Positions 46,832-60,884 of a stretch of 64,000 bases of DNA are shown one piece after another (position 1 is the stretch's first letter; each line of letters begins with the position of its first letter). Under the pieces are notes generated by a model, which saw nothing but the letters and a program-made list of their open reading frames with translations, searched no databases and had not been told where the DNA came from. Source of the stretch: Piromyces finnis (Eukaryota; Neocallimastigomycota; Neocallimastigomycetes; Neocallimastigales; Neocallimastigaceae); assembly GCA_002104945.1 (NCBI GenBank), contig MCFH01000044.1, positions 248,001 to 312,000 of the forward strand. The letters run 5' to 3'. A program made the position numbers and the translations under genes.

Positions 46832-49095
46832 ATGAAACTAAATACATATAGTATATTTATATTTTTAATATCTATTTTCCCCACAATCCTTGGTAAGTTA
46901 AATAACCTTATTATATCTATAAGTTTTATTAAATCAATAGACTAATTTAAAAATTTAATTTTAATATATGACTAATGCTAATGACTATCAATTATAATAT
47001 GTAATATCATTTAATCAAATAAAATAGCAAAGGAATATAGTTTCCGTGTAGTTTCCATTTTAGGCAAAGGATTTGACTTAGGTGTTAAATACGGTGATAG
47101 AGTTGAAAAATTATCAAGTGATAAATTTCCATGTAATTAATTGTTTCAATTAGTATTTTTTATCATAGTAAATTTTCTTTTAGTTTATAGATTAATTAAT
47201 GAAATTAAATACATTTATAAAATATTTATACATTTTTCCAAAATATTAAATTTATTTAATATCAATTACAAAAATGTAATTTTTTAAATTTTATAACAAC
47301 GTATAGTATTCATTGGGGTAGTCAATGCAGATAATATATCACAGTATCAATATGTTGCATTAGATTCTTCCGGAACAGTTGTACAAACAGAAAATATAGT
47401 AAGAACTTATAATGAAGACGCCCACAAAATCAATGAAGTTTATAATAGGTATTATTATAATATTATAATAATGTATATTAAATGTTTTTCAGCTTTTTTC
47501 TATATGATGTTTATAGTTAACTTATTATTCAACGTCATTTTATTATTAACAGAGAAAATAAAAGTGTAACTATTCCAGAATTTCCAAGACCTTTCAAAAA
47601 CATGTTTCCTATGGGAACATCAAAGTTTAAACCATTGCCAAAAAACACTATTTTTAATATCTTTGCGGAGTGTGATGAAAATGCTTATACTAATCTTGCA
47701 GATGAACCATTTATAATCAGAGATGATGGAAAAAAGAAACCAAATGAAGCTATTGCTCAATGTACTTTCCATATTATTTCATCAAAAAAAAATTTTGTTT
47801 CGAAAGGAAGTATTCATGTTATTGGTTATGGTAGCCGAGCATTTAAGAAATTATCTTGGGGTTTGAAATTTGAAGAAAAATTTTTAGGAAGAAAGGCTAT
47901 AAAGTTAAGAGCAATGGCCGGAGACCCAACTCTTATTCGTGAAAAATTAGCTACTGAGTTGTATAAAGCTGTAGGTGTTCCAGTTCAGGAAGGTGCCTAT
48001 GCTCGTCTTATAATTAATAATAATATATATGGTCTCTACAATATTTTAGATAGTTTTAGTAGTAAATGGGTTGCCTCTTATATTCATGGTGATGAAGATA
48101 AAGAAATTGGATTTTCATATAAGTTGTATACATCTTTACCAAATTATCCAGATTTCAAATATTTAGGTGAAGATTATACAAATTATCTTAAATATCAACC
48201 AGATGAATATGAAGAAAGTGAAATTATACAACAAGATGAAGCTTCTAAATTCTCTCATATTATTGAATTCACAAGACTCTTTAATGATTGGGTAAATAAT
48301 TATGGGGAAGATAAATCAGATCAAGCCGTTACTGAATTAGCTAAGTTCCTTAACATTGAATTGGTCCTTCGTATTCTTGTTGTTGATACCTTAATTCTTG
48401 CTTTAGATAATTTTTGGTTTCGTATGAGTAATGCTTCACTCTACTACGATCCATATAAAAAAAAATATTTAATATTACCATATGATTTTGATAAGGTCTT
48501 ATTAGGCAGTACTGGTGATCCAATGCTTGATCTTGAAGGTGACAATTATCTTTATGATTGTTTCACCTGGGTTAATCAGCATGAAGACCAAATTGAGCAT
48601 TTCTTTACAAATAACATTCTAAATCATCCACAAATTAAAGCTAGATATGATGTTATTTTAGCTAAAGCTAGTAGAGAAACATTTTCTGATGATATTGTAT
48701 CTCAGTATATTCAAGCTAATGCAAATTTAATTCGTGATGATGTTCAATGGAATATTGATGCTCTTGAACAATTACAAATTGGTTATCAGGGTGTAGTAAA
48801 TCATTACACCTATGAAGATTTCGAAAACAATCTTGTTGAAGGTTCAGTTGGATTCGTAGCTGACTATGTTGTCAATGATGCACCAATGGGTATAGAAAGT
48901 TTTGTAAATATAAGAGGTAATGGTTGTCGTACAGCAACTCAAACTACCGATATTTCCAATAACGAAAATATATCTGATAATGAAGAAGTTACACCGTATC
49001 ATGATGATGGAAAAGATAGTAGTGCTTCTGAAAAAGTTTCTAAAATTTCTTTAACATTTGTTTTATCCTATTTTTTATTTTACTTTTTATTTTAA
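46832..49095 (+). CDS. CotH-domain surface protein, copy G
   Basis: Exons 46832-46892, 47028-47132, 47307-47448, 47553-49095; product 616 residues. Signal peptide about 21 residues (ends 'IFPTILG'). N-terminal region 'KEYSFRVVSILGKGF' and 'ISQYQYVALDSSG'. CotH domain: 'GDPTLIREKLATELYKAVG', 'PVQEGAYARLIINNNIYGLY' and 'LPYDFDKVLLGSTG'. The end 'VSKISLTFVLSYFLFYFLF' is hydrophobic, a likely GPI signal. It shares with copy H the 'DFDKVL' form and a shorter middle loop ('YPDFKYLGEDY'), so G and H are probably closest relatives even though 4.3 kb of spacer separates them. Confidence 0.88.
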
Positions 49096-49362
49096 ATTCT
49101 ATTTACTAATATAGATAATATAATAAGAATATAAGTATCACAGTCTATAAAGGTAAACAAATGAATAAGAAAATCAAAAAAAGAATTAAAATAAAAAGGG
49201 ATACCTAAAATATTAGAGTATAATGCATTGGTTTTATAAGTTGATGAAAAAATAGTTTAGTTTTTTATTAGAATCAAACCAATATTTATTTTTTTTATAA
49301 TTCATATTGAAATATTATTCAGTATGTTTTTTTTTTTTTTTTTTCAAAAAAAAAAATAGAGT

Positions 49363-49504
49363 ATTAATTCTAATAAATGAATTAATTCTCAACATATTAC
49401 AAAATAATATTAATACCATTTATACATTAATTCTACTAAATGAATTAATTCTCAACATATTACAAAGTAATATTAATACCATTTATACATTAATTCTACT
49501 AAAT
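49363..49504. repeat. 63-bp tandem repeat, about 2.25 copies
   Basis: Units start at 49363, 49426 and 49489 and differ at only a few positions. The unit is non-simple A/T sequence. Confidence 0.88.
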
Positions 49505-49628
49505 CATATTTATACAATCTTATAATGATATATAACTATTGTTGGAATAAATGTATACTATTATATTATGAATCAATAATCTATAGAAATCAATTATTTA
49601 TAAATAATTCTATTCATTTGTAATAGGA

Positions 49629-49634
<6 letters not shown>

Positions 49635-49669
<35 letters not shown>

Positions 49670-49687
49670 TAATAATAATAATAATAA
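49635..49687. repeat. (AAT)n microsatellite
   Basis: AAT units with one AAC interruption. Confidence 0.9.
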
Positions 49688-50419
49688 ACAATTCTATTAT
49701 AAATAAATAAACAAACAAACAAAAATTTAAAAAGAGTAAATAAACTTGAAGTATTTAGTATAATCTTGTAGTGTATTTCTAGTCTATCTGAAAAAAATAT
49801 ATATAAATATTTTTTTAAAATTGTATTGCTATTAATAATCAAAAACAATAATATCAATTAACCCCCCTCAAATCTATTATGGAATAGTATCCCGTTTTAA
49901 TTTTTTTATTATCTTAATAAATAATATTTTATTGGTAATAATAACAATAAGAATAGTAATGGCAACATCCTATTCAAGTGTAAATAGTAGCATTTCTTAA
50001 TGATATATTGAAAAGATATATAAAACTAATTATATAATTAATCTTTTATGTAATCAAAGTATTATTAATAATATGATCTTCATTAATTATACGCTACCAC
50101 TTTTTGAATTTGAATAAAAGTACTATAAGAAAAAAAAAAAAAAAAGTCTGATGGTTGTATTACTGTTATTATATTATTAAAGCCATCATCTTTATATTTA
50201 CATCAATAAAAATATTTTCTATTTTATATTATTGATAAATCATTATATTTATGTTTAAATTATAAATATAAATTATAAATTAATATAATTTCCCCTCTTT
50301 GTTTCTTTTATTATTTATTGTGTAAGAGAAATAATAAAAAAAAAAGTTTAATTGTTGCTTTGCTGAATGTCTTACTTTTGATAAGCTTCAGTAATAAATA
50401 TTCTACTTTTTTTTTTTTT

Positions 50420-50450
<31 letters not shown>

Positions 50451-51537
50451 TATACTAATTCTATCAATGTTATATAGTTTAATTAGTTTAGGAAAAAATG
50501 TTAATAAAGAAATATAATAAAATTATTTTAAATAACTTCAATGTTCTATAAAGGACGTCAATTGGAATGATAATTTCATTACTATTTTTTTTTTTTTTAA
50601 CTTTTTGAGACATAATATCAATATATAGAGGAACGAAAATATTTATGTAAATCAAAGTAATGACATTTATACAACCATAAAAGTCACAATATTATATAAA
50701 ATTCTGAAATTTATTAAATTCAAATATAATACATATAAGCAAAAGTATGCTTCAATCATTATCATTTCTTTTTCTATATGATGTATCATGGACAGGACAT
50801 AATAGATATATTTTTAATTAAGTATAAATTTGATTAATTATAATTTACTTATATAAAATTGATATATATAATGCATATTGTTACACATATTTTATAATTT
50901 TTTTTTTATATTCAATTGAATTTTTAAAATTTAATAAATGTAATCTCATTTAATTACTTGTTGTATTTAAATATCAAACTAATATTAAAATATAAAATTA
51001 TAAAATTAGATTTAGCATTTAAATGAAACTTTATTCTTCAAATTTTATATAAACATAAACAACTTTATTAACTTTTTTTCTATTATTAAGTTTAATTAAA
51101 TTTTTTTAGTTTTTTTTTTCTTTTTCTTAGTTTTAATTATATAATTATATTTTTTACCATTATTATTTATTTTTTGGTTTTATTTCTATTAAGAAAAAAA
51201 AAATATTTTTATTAAATAAAAAAAAGATTAAATATGTAATAAAAATAAAGTTTTTTTTAATTAATAATAACAAATTTTAATTTTGTTTATTATTTATTTT
51301 TAAAAGTTTCTATAAAGCACATATATTTAATAATTATTTTTTATTTATATAAAAGTTTGAGAAATTAAAAAATAATATAATTAATATTTATAATTTATAT
51401 ATTGAAACATCAATAGTATATATAATATTCATTATATAATTCATTATAAATAGAAAATATGATTTTTTATAAACTAATATTTTTTATTAAATAATTCAAA
51501 CTTGAATCTATTTTTTTTAACTATACAATTTTTTTAA

Positions 51538-51642
51538 TACTAATACTAATACTAATACTAATACTAATACTAATACTAATACTAATACTAATACTAATAC
51601 TAATACTAATACTAATACTAATACTAATACTAATACTAATAC

Positions 51643-51736
<94 letters not shown>

Positions 51737-51840
51737 AATACTAATACTAATACTAATACTAATACTAATACTAATACTAATACTAATACTAATACTAATA
51801 ATACTAATAATACTAATAATACTAATACTAATACTAATAC

Positions 51841-51908
<68 letters not shown>
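51538..51908. repeat. Higher-order compound microsatellite of AATACT and AAT blocks
   Basis: About 370 bases. A block of AATACT hexamers (51538-51645) is followed by AAT (to ~51733), then AATACT again, then a mixed AATAATACT section near 51800-51828, then AAT to 51908. The blocks alternate cleanly. Confidence 0.95.
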
Positions 51909-51912
<4 letters not shown>

Positions 51913-53439
51913 TTTTTATATATATTTTTAATAGTTTTAAAAATTAGTAGGTTAGGCTATTATGAACAATTTTCTCTCCCATAAATTAATTTATTAGATA
52001 TGTGGCGTTTTAATACTTGATTAGGAATGATTATTTACCATTAATAAGGAATATACTTCCTAGGTTTATTAAGGATTAATAATAATAATATTATTAAAAT
52101 ATTTTAGAATCAAATTAATTAATTTTTTTTATTTTTTATCTTTTATATATAAATAAAAAATTTCATACCTCTAATAATAAATTTATCATATATTATAATA
52201 AATTACAATATATTAATACTGTAGGAAAAATTTTTTATTGATATAGACAAAACAAAAGAAAAACTTGGCAGTTTATCTTATTAACAAGAATAGTATCTAT
52301 TTTAATAATAAAGTACTAATTTAATAAATATTTAAAGTATCCTTTGCATTTTTTATTTTTATATATTATGATATTTTCTTTATATTTTCTGCTTTTTTGT
52401 AAGAAATCTTTAAATTTTGTTAATTTTTATTATTTCGCATGGTTTTTTCATATTATTAAAGAATCTTCCTAATGCTTGTTTTTGAATAGATTAAAATATA
52501 TATAATCTAAATATTGTATATTATTTATTTTTAATACCTCACACATTATTCTATTTATTTCTGTATTATAATTTTCTATATCACTTCATCTATAATAATA
52601 TATGTACTTTAATATATTGTATATATTATCTAATATATTAACATTTTTGTTTCTTTTTATTTAAAAAGAAATTGTTATTTATTTTATGTTAATGTGTAGT
52701 TAAGGTTACACGACCATTGAAAAATCTTAAAAAAATTTATATTAATAATAAAATAATATATTATATAATGCTATGTATCTATTTATTTTTAATAGTAAAA
52801 ATCAATTATAATATAAATTAAAATATATAATAAATTAAAAACATAATATATTAAAATTTCCATATAAATAAACATCAAAATATATTTATTTATAATATAA
52901 TAATAACAACGCTAATGTACTACGGTCTATTTCAATATATAATATTATTTATTCTTAATATAAAGTTAATATTAGTAATATAAAAAAAAATTATCAAAAT
53001 AAATATTCTAATATATATTAATAAATATAAAAAATTTGCTGTTTATCAGAAATAAAATTATATTAAAAAAAAAATCGGTTTTATTGATAAATTTAATTTA
53101 AATAATTGATTGTTATGATTAGGCGAGTATTTTTTTTTAAATAAATAAATAGTGGACAGTTATTAAATTCAAAATTATTTTTTTTTAATATTAAAAATTT
53201 TAAGAAATATTTAATTTTTGTTTTTTGAATTTCACAAAGTTTGAAAAAAAAAATTAATAATAGAAATTGTGTAAGATAGTAAGAAAAGGTAAATACAACC
53301 ACTACCACTGGCAACAATAATAATATCAAAAAAAAAAAAGAAACGAAATAGAAATAATAGAATTAAATGTTATTAATTGTTTAAAAGTTAATAATAATAT
53401 TAAAAATATTTTAAAAATAGTATATATCATTAAAAAACA

Positions 53440-55615
53440 ATGAAAGTAAAATTTTTTGGAATAATTTTATCATCATTTGTAGCTTTAGGGAAAGGTAATA
53501 TAAAATAATATCTTTAAAATATTTAAAAACTTTTTTTTTTATTTTTGAAAAAAAGATAATGAAAAAAAGAAAAAATACTGAGGTATATTATATTTATATA
53601 ATATTTAAATATTTGAATAGCTAAAAACTACAGTTTCAATGTTGTATCAATTTTAGGAGAGGGTTCTTCTATTGGTGTAAAATATGGTGATGTTATAAAA
53701 CCATTAACTGTTTCTCATTTTCCATGTAAATATCAAACCAAATTATAGATATTATTATAATTAATTATATATAAAACTAAAAAATTTTAATATTAATGTG
53801 AATATTATTTAATATAAACCAACGTAAACGTAAATAGTGTTTAGTGGATCTATTGAAGCAGATAATATTGATGTATATAAGTATGTTTCATTAGATTCAA
53901 ATGGTAAAGTAATAGAAGAAGAAAGTATTACTCGAAATTACAGTGATGACAATATCAACGAAGTATATAATAGGTAAAATTAAAAAAAAAAAAACTTTTT
54001 TTTTATATTTTATTAATAAGAAACCATATTAAACCTTTTATATATTAATATCTTGAATTATAATATATTAATGATATTAAGAGTAAATAAGGAAGTTGAA
54101 ATTCCTGAATTACCTCAACTTTTCAAGCCAATGTTTCCAATGGGTGGAAAAAATTTTGAACCAATTCCAAATAGAATTATTTACAATGTTTATGCAAATT
54201 GTGATAAGGATGCATATGCTAATGTTGTTAGCGAACCATTTGTTGGTGGTGATAATAGTGTTCAAAATAATCAATTAGTAAATTGTACTATTACTATTAT
54301 TTCTCCAAAAAATACCTTCCAAAGCAAGGGCTCCATCCATTTAATTGGTTTTGGAAGTCGTTTGTTCAAAAAATTAGCTTGGTCTATTAAATTCGATAAA
54401 AAGTTCTTAGGTAGAAAATCCGTAAAGTTAAGAGCTATGGCTTCAGATCCAACTCTTATTCGTGAAAAATTATCTACTGAATTATACAAAGCTGTTGGAA
54501 TTCCAGTCCAAGAAGGAACTTACGCTCGTCTTTTTATTAATGGTGATATCTATGGTTTATATCTTATCATTGATGGTTTTAGTAAGAAATGGGTTTCTGG
54601 TTATGTTCATGGTGATGCAAAGAAAGACATTGGAATATCATATAAATTATATGCAAAAATCCCACAATATCCTGATTTAAAGTATATTAGTGACGATTAT
54701 AATGATTACACTAGATTCTATATTCCTGATGAATATGAAGATAAAGATGTCGATGAAAATAATTTAGCTACTAAATACTCTCATATTATTGATTTTACTA
54801 AAAAGTTCAATGATTGGGTTAACACTCCAGAAAGACCAGTAAAAAAACTTGGAAGTTTTTTCAATATAGAAGCTGTTCTTCGTCTTATGGTCATTGACAC
54901 ATTAATTCTTGCATTGGATAATTTCTGGCTCCGTTTAAGTAATGCTGCTGTATATTACAACCCAGATCATAATAATTATGTTATCCTTCCTTATGATTTT
55001 GATAAAGTTTTGAATGGTGGAGCAGTTGATCCAGTGATTGATCCTAATACATACATAGGTGATTGCCATACTTGGGCTACTCAACATGAGGAAACTATAG
55101 AACACTTTTTTACTAATTCTCTTTTACAACAACCAGAAATTAAAAAAAGATACGATGTTATATTATCAAAAGTCTCTAATGAACTTTTTAATACTGATGT
55201 TATTTCAAATTATATACATGCTGTTGCTGATTTAATTCGTGATGACGTTCAATGGAATTTTGATACTATCAATTATTTAAATATTCCATATAATGGTATT
55301 GTCAATCATTATTCTCTACAGAATTTTGAAGATAATATTGAAAATGGTCATGTTGATTTTGTTGAGGATTATGTTGTTAATGATGCACACTATGGTCTTA
55401 ATGAATGGGTTGAATTAAGAAGTGAAAGTTGTAAGGCAGATACAGCTGGTGTTGATACTTCTAATAATGATAACATTTCTGATGATTATGATGTTGAAGT
55501 CTACAAATCCTCTAAAGAAGAAATTAAATCTAAGGCTGAAATTAAAGTTACTTTTACAAAAAGTATTGCTTTAATTGTTATTTTATCTCAATTCCTTTTC
55601 TACTATCTTTTTTAA
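53440..55615 (+). CDS. CotH-domain surface protein, copy H
   Basis: Exons 53440-53494, 53621-53725, 53838-53973, 54082-55615; product 609 residues. Signal peptide 1-19 (ends 'FVALGKG'). N-terminal region 'KNYSFNVVSILGEGS' and 'IEADNIDVYKYVSLD'. CotH domain: 'SDPTLIREKLSTELYKAVG', 'PVQEGTYARLFINGDIYGLY' and 'LPYDFDKVLNGGAV'. A helix that reads 'YGND-SDKAIEELKKFLNIE' in most copies is shortened to 'NTPERPVKKLGSFFNIE'. The end 'KSIALIVILSQFLFYYLF' is hydrophobic, a likely GPI signal. A start at 54053, which extends exon 4 upstream, was rejected because those codons are intron. Confidence 0.88.
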
Positions 55616-56659
55616 ACATAATATTCCAATATACATTATTTTATTATTAAATTTTATTTATAATAATTCTATTATAAAAATCGCTTTTATATATAAAGAA
55701 ATAACAATCATCAATATATTATTATCTTATAAATTATTAACATACAAAAGAAAAAAAGATTAAATTTATTATCCTTAATATATTCTATTTTTATTTCAAT
55801 AATTATAATTTCAAAGAAAAATAGTAATGAATCTATTCAATTATTAAAAATTTATAAACAAAATATATATTATACTTAATCACTTTATATTTATTATAAT
55901 ATCCATTTATTTCAAAAAGAAAAAAAGAAAAATTAAAATAATCATTGTTTTGATTATTTTTATTAATATAAAAATTTGTATAAAAAATTAGTATAATACC
56001 TTTATATATTGTATATACCGATATATTAAATATAAAAAACCTTTTTATATTTTTAATAGTTTTATAAAAAGAAAAAAAGACATGAATATTATTATCAAAT
56101 ATTGTTATCCATAAATAATTCATATATAATATTATTATTAATGATAATATTATAAATGATAAATGATATAATGTATTTTAAATAAAAAATTTGAAACAAA
56201 ATCAAATTAAAAGAAAAATTAGGTTTACTATGATAATATTTATAAATTATTAAATATCATATTGTAAAAATAGTAGAATATATATTTTTTAATAGTATTT
56301 TATATTTTAACCTTTTATTATTATTATTTTTTTTTTTTTAAACTAGTATATATTTACATATATTTACACATTATATGCTAAAAGTTTTGTAAAATGTAGT
56401 ATATCTTTAATTTGAGATGAATAGATTTATTAAATTTTTTAATATCATTGCTTTTTTTTTTTTTTTTTTGTGAAATAATTATTTATTTCATCTTGATTTA
56501 ATAATTATTATTATTGCTATTATCATTATTACTACAATTTTTTATTTATTTATTTTTATTTTATTTTTATTTATTTATTTATTATTATTATTTTTTTTTG
56601 TTTTTCTATTATTTTATTTTATTTTATTTTATATTTTTAAATTTATTTATTTCTGGTTT
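55616..56659. other. AT-rich spacer between convergent genes
   Basis: Downstream of both CotH copy H (+) and the WD40 gene (-). No gene was recognised. Confidence 0.6.
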
Positions 56660-59600
56660 TTACTTTAATGGAATTGCTTCATCATATAACGGTTTACGTT
56701 CATCATACCACCATGTTCTTAAGGTATTATCATCACTACAACTGCAAAGCATAGATTGATTGGAATTCCATACTGAGCAATAGACTGTTTCAGTATGTCC
56801 ACGAAGTTTTTGAATTAAATCACCAGTATCTGTATCCCAAATATATATTACACCATCCTATAATAAATGTTATAGATAATTATTTTGTATTTTAATATAT
56901 ATATATATATTTATTGTATTATAAAAATAATAATATATTTTATATTCCTAAAATAGATTACCTCAGAACCACCAACTATTAAAGAATCATTTAAAAATGA
57001 TGCTCTAATAAAGTTTTTAGATGTATTTTGGTGACCTCTAAATCTCCTTACTGGTCTTATCTATAACAGAAACATATATATATATATATAAATATATATT
57101 TAAAAAGTGTTTATTTTAATCAAGATTTATTAAATTTTATTAAAAATATTTACCATTCTAATATCCCATAGTCTATTTGAATTATCTTTACTACAACTAA
57201 TCATATATTTACCGTCAGAACTAATATCAACAGATGAAATTTCACCAAGATAGGATGATATTGTTTTAATACATAATCCAGAGGAAACATCCCAGAATTT
57301 AATTGTATTATCCTTTGATCTATAAAGAAAGTTGATATTAGCTATTTTTTTTTTTTTTTTTTTTATTATTTATTTATTTTTTTTTCATTTTAAATAAAAT
57401 GAATAAAATCGATATCTTTACCCACTAATAACTAGATTTCCTAATGGATTAAATATTGCCTGTGATACTGAAAGTTGATGACCAATAAACTTTTTAATTA
57501 ATTGTCCTGTTGAAACATCATAAAGTTGTATTGTTTTATCATATCCTGCATTAACTAAATAATTCTTTATTGAATTTAAATATGTAAACGATTATAATTT
57601 AATAAATATTAAAAATTAATAAATATATATAATATATATATAATATTTATTTGTTCATTTATTTATAATTAAACGTACTTCTGATGAATGTAAATTAACA
57701 CTATATATATCATTTCCATTTTCGGTTAATGTAGCAGTACATGTCATTTTTTCTAAATCCCATAACTTTTTTTTTAAATAAAATAACAATTATAAGTTTT
57801 ATTTATTATAAAAATTTATGTTGAGTTAATAGTAATACTTTATAATTTGTAATTACCTTTGTTGTACCGTCTGCTGAAGCAGATGCAAGTAATGTTCCTT
57901 TTTTATTTGTCGATATATCCCAGACACGGGATGTATGTCCTTCAAGTACGCCTAAACATTGGGCTGTTTCTGTATTCCACACTCTACATGTATTATCACT
58001 GAATGATTGTTTTTTTTTTTTTTTTAATTTTATTTTTATATAACATATATGAGTGGTTTTTAGTCTTTTGTTATAAAAAGTTTTAAAGACATATTATTTA
58101 CCTTGATCCTGATATTATCTTGTCACCTTCTTTGCCTGCAAAAGCGACACATTTAATATTTCTTTCATGACCAATAAATTTTTTCTTATATGTATTTGGA
58201 ATAATAAAACTTGTGTAATCTTCAAATAAACTTTTAAGGATATTTTATATTTTATTACAAAGTTATATTTAATGTTTTTTTTTTTTTTTTTTTTAACATA
58301 TAGTGCAAAGAAAAAAAAATTAATAATATAATAATACAAATTTAAAAGGCTTACGTTGTAATTTTTGGTTTTACTTTAGGATGATATCTAGAGGATTCTA
58401 CTTGATATGCTAATGCTTGTTTGATTAATGTAAGTAATCTATTAGGAGGTAACTGATTTTCAGTTGGGTCTTTTTTAGAATAAGTAAAATATCAAATAAT
58501 GCGATACAAGAATGGTGATATATTAAAAGTCAAATTATATTTCTTTAAATTAATAAAAATGTCATATATTATTTATTACTTTCTTTATCGGATACAGCAT
58601 AATAAACCATTGATTCAAATTGTTCAGCTAATTTTTCACGAGAGGGTCCTATTCCTTCCCAACTTTTAAACACAGGTGAATCATGTACAGATTTTGCTGT
58701 TAAGAGATAACATAAATTACAAAATTCATCAGGTGTTTTTTGTAAATGTTCTAAAGGTTTAAGTTTTTTATTTAAGAAATTCAATGCCTATATGTATGGT
58801 TTTGTTATGTCATTATAATATTTTTATCAAATATTAATATGTTAAAATTTGGATAATGTATAAATTAAATATATCGAATATTAATTAATTTTACCTTTTG
58901 TATATCATGATTTTCAATATGTTCTAAGTATTGTTGTTTATATACTTCGTAAAGGAAAATATTATGATTTTTGACTAAAGGTTTAAGTTGAATTTTTTCT
59001 AAATCTGACCAAGCTCCCTCTGTATTAGTTAGATTAATTGTTTTTTAATATTATTTTATTTTATTTTATTTATTATTTATATTAATATAATATAATGATT
59101 AATTAAATTTTTGAAATTTCAATAATATATATTTTTCTTTTCATTTCCTTTTTTCTTTTTCTTTTTCTGAAAAGAAAAGAAAAACAAAATGGTGAATTAT
59201 TATTAATAATATTAACCTAAAATTGCTTTCTTTGCTTTTTTAGCTTCTTCATGAAGTTCTTCTCTTTCATACCATTTAACAATAGCTTCATCATGAACTG
59301 TCATTTTAGATGCTTGATATCCTTCATCATGTAAATATTGTATAATCATTTGTATAATTTCCTGATAAAAATTAATTTTTGAATTTTTAATTATTATATT
59401 GTATAATCATAATAAATATATTTTTAAAATATTAGCAAGGTAGTAATTATTTAGTTAGTGCGAAATTTTTATTATAGAAATTATTTTTATCAAAAAGTAT
59501 TTAATGAAAATGATTATTATCCATGTTTTATTACATCTTTCAATTTAGGTGAATCAATATCATACATTTCCGGTGATGATACAAATCTTTTAGTATCATT

Positions 59601-60216
59601 ATATGTATTCGAAGTAACTTGGTCTCTTAATCTTTTTATTAATATAAATTAATAATTAAAAAATATATATATACATAAATAATTAATGTCTTGAATTGAA
59701 TTGGTGTAATTAATACATTATAAATATATATATATATTATAGTAAAGTATATTTTCTTTGAAATTGGAAATTAAATATAATAATTTATAAATAGTTTTAT
59801 TTCTTAATTCTACTTTAATTAATCTCAGTAATTTTAATTGATTTTTTAAACATATAGATTTTAAATTAGAATATTTTTATAAATTAATAATTGTCATTTA
59901 AACTTTTTCATTATTAAGAATATAATATTTAATATATATATATTAATTATTTGTTTTGCATCTAAATTCATTAATATTAAATTAATATTTAATATATGCT
60001 CTGTTTTTGTTTTCATTAAATTTCAACTAAAACATTGAAGGATTATAATTATTTAAACATTTACGTTTTCTGTCTATCATTAAGTGTCATTTTTGATAGT
60101 GAAGATAATTGGTCATAAGTAATTAAATCTTCTGGATTGCTTTTTGGGATATCATTTTTATGCTTTGAAACCGCTTCAGGATTTGCAATGTTAGTACGAT
60201 TCATATTATGACTCAT
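56660..60216 (-). CDS. LisH-CTLH-WD40 repeat protein, WDR26/Gid7- or Smu1-like architecture
   Basis: Thirteen minus-strand exons: 60216-60065, 59631-59535, 59361-59217, 59019-58895, 58787-58580, 58469-58355, 58230-58102, 57998-57857, 57765-57679, 57564-57422, 57319-57154, 57060-56962, 56857-56660. All are GT-AG and in phase; product 601 residues. A LisH dimerisation motif at about 84-116 ('EIIQMIIQYLHDEGYQASKM') is followed by a CTLH region ('KQQYLEHIENHDIQKALNFL') and a CRA-like part ('LPPNRLLTLIKQALAYQVES'). A seven-blade WD40 propeller runs from about 295 to 596, with blades such as 'NTCRVWNTETAQCLGVLEGH', 'DNTIKFWDVSSGLCIKTI' and 'DGVIYIWDTDTGDLIQKLRG'. The N-terminal half resembles WDR26 (Gid7 of the CTLH E3 ligase); Smu1 has the same order. 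The propeller sequence does not let me choose. Role: a scaffold, probably in a ubiquitin-ligase or splicing complex. Confidence 0.85.
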
Positions 60217-60884
60217 TTTATATATATTTATCCATTAATTATTATGAAATGAACTAACTTTCTTAAAAATCTTTTTATTATATTAATTTTTTAAAAATTT
60301 AGTACAACAATGATTAATTAAATATATTAAATAAAATTTTATATCAATAAAATTTTTTATTATAAAAAATATTATAAAAAATAATTGAAATAAAATAATT
60401 ATTAGAAAAGTAATATGATAATATAATTAATATGTGCATTATTATTTCTTTTATTAATAAATAATTTAAATATATATAATATATAGTGACAACACTAATA
60501 ATATTATATATATATATTTATTTATTTTTTTATTTTTAGTAATGCTTAATATTTAAGAAGTTACATTTTTTGTGAATATAAATGAAAAATGGCATGTATT
60601 TGAAATAATTAAAATATGCAAAAAAAAAAAAAAAAAAGAAAGAAAGAAAAAGAAAAGAAATAAACATATATATATAAACAATTATAACTATGATTATGAG
60701 AAAAAATCATGAAATTATTGTTGAAACAGTATTTAAAATATGTATTTTGATATATAATTAAAATTCATCATACTACAGTAATCTTTTAATTTTTTTTCTT
60801 CATAAAAAATTATATACTTAATTATTATCAAATAAAGTAATGAAATATATTATTTAGTATATTGAAGCTTCTTAAATGGTGAAA
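60217..60884. other. AT-rich spacer
   Basis: Presumed promoter of the WD40 gene and 3' flank of the scaffoldin-like gene. Nothing else was recognised. Confidence 0.6.

Larger units (their letters stand above)
49096..53439. other. Very long AT-rich spacer with microsatellites
   Basis: 4.3 kb without a recognisable gene, the largest gap of the window. It holds the 63-bp tandem repeat, an (AAT)n run and the (AATACT)-type array listed separately, plus several T-run/A-run junctions. Confidence 0.6.

Noticed and set aside
54053-54081. Upstream ATG as start of CotH copy H
   Set aside because: These codons lie in the intron before exon 4; joining exons 1-3 gives a signal peptide and matches all other copies.
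59458-59652. 64-codon plus-strand open frame
   Set aside because: Antisense of exon 2 of the LisH-WD40 gene, which joins its neighbours in phase on the minus strand.
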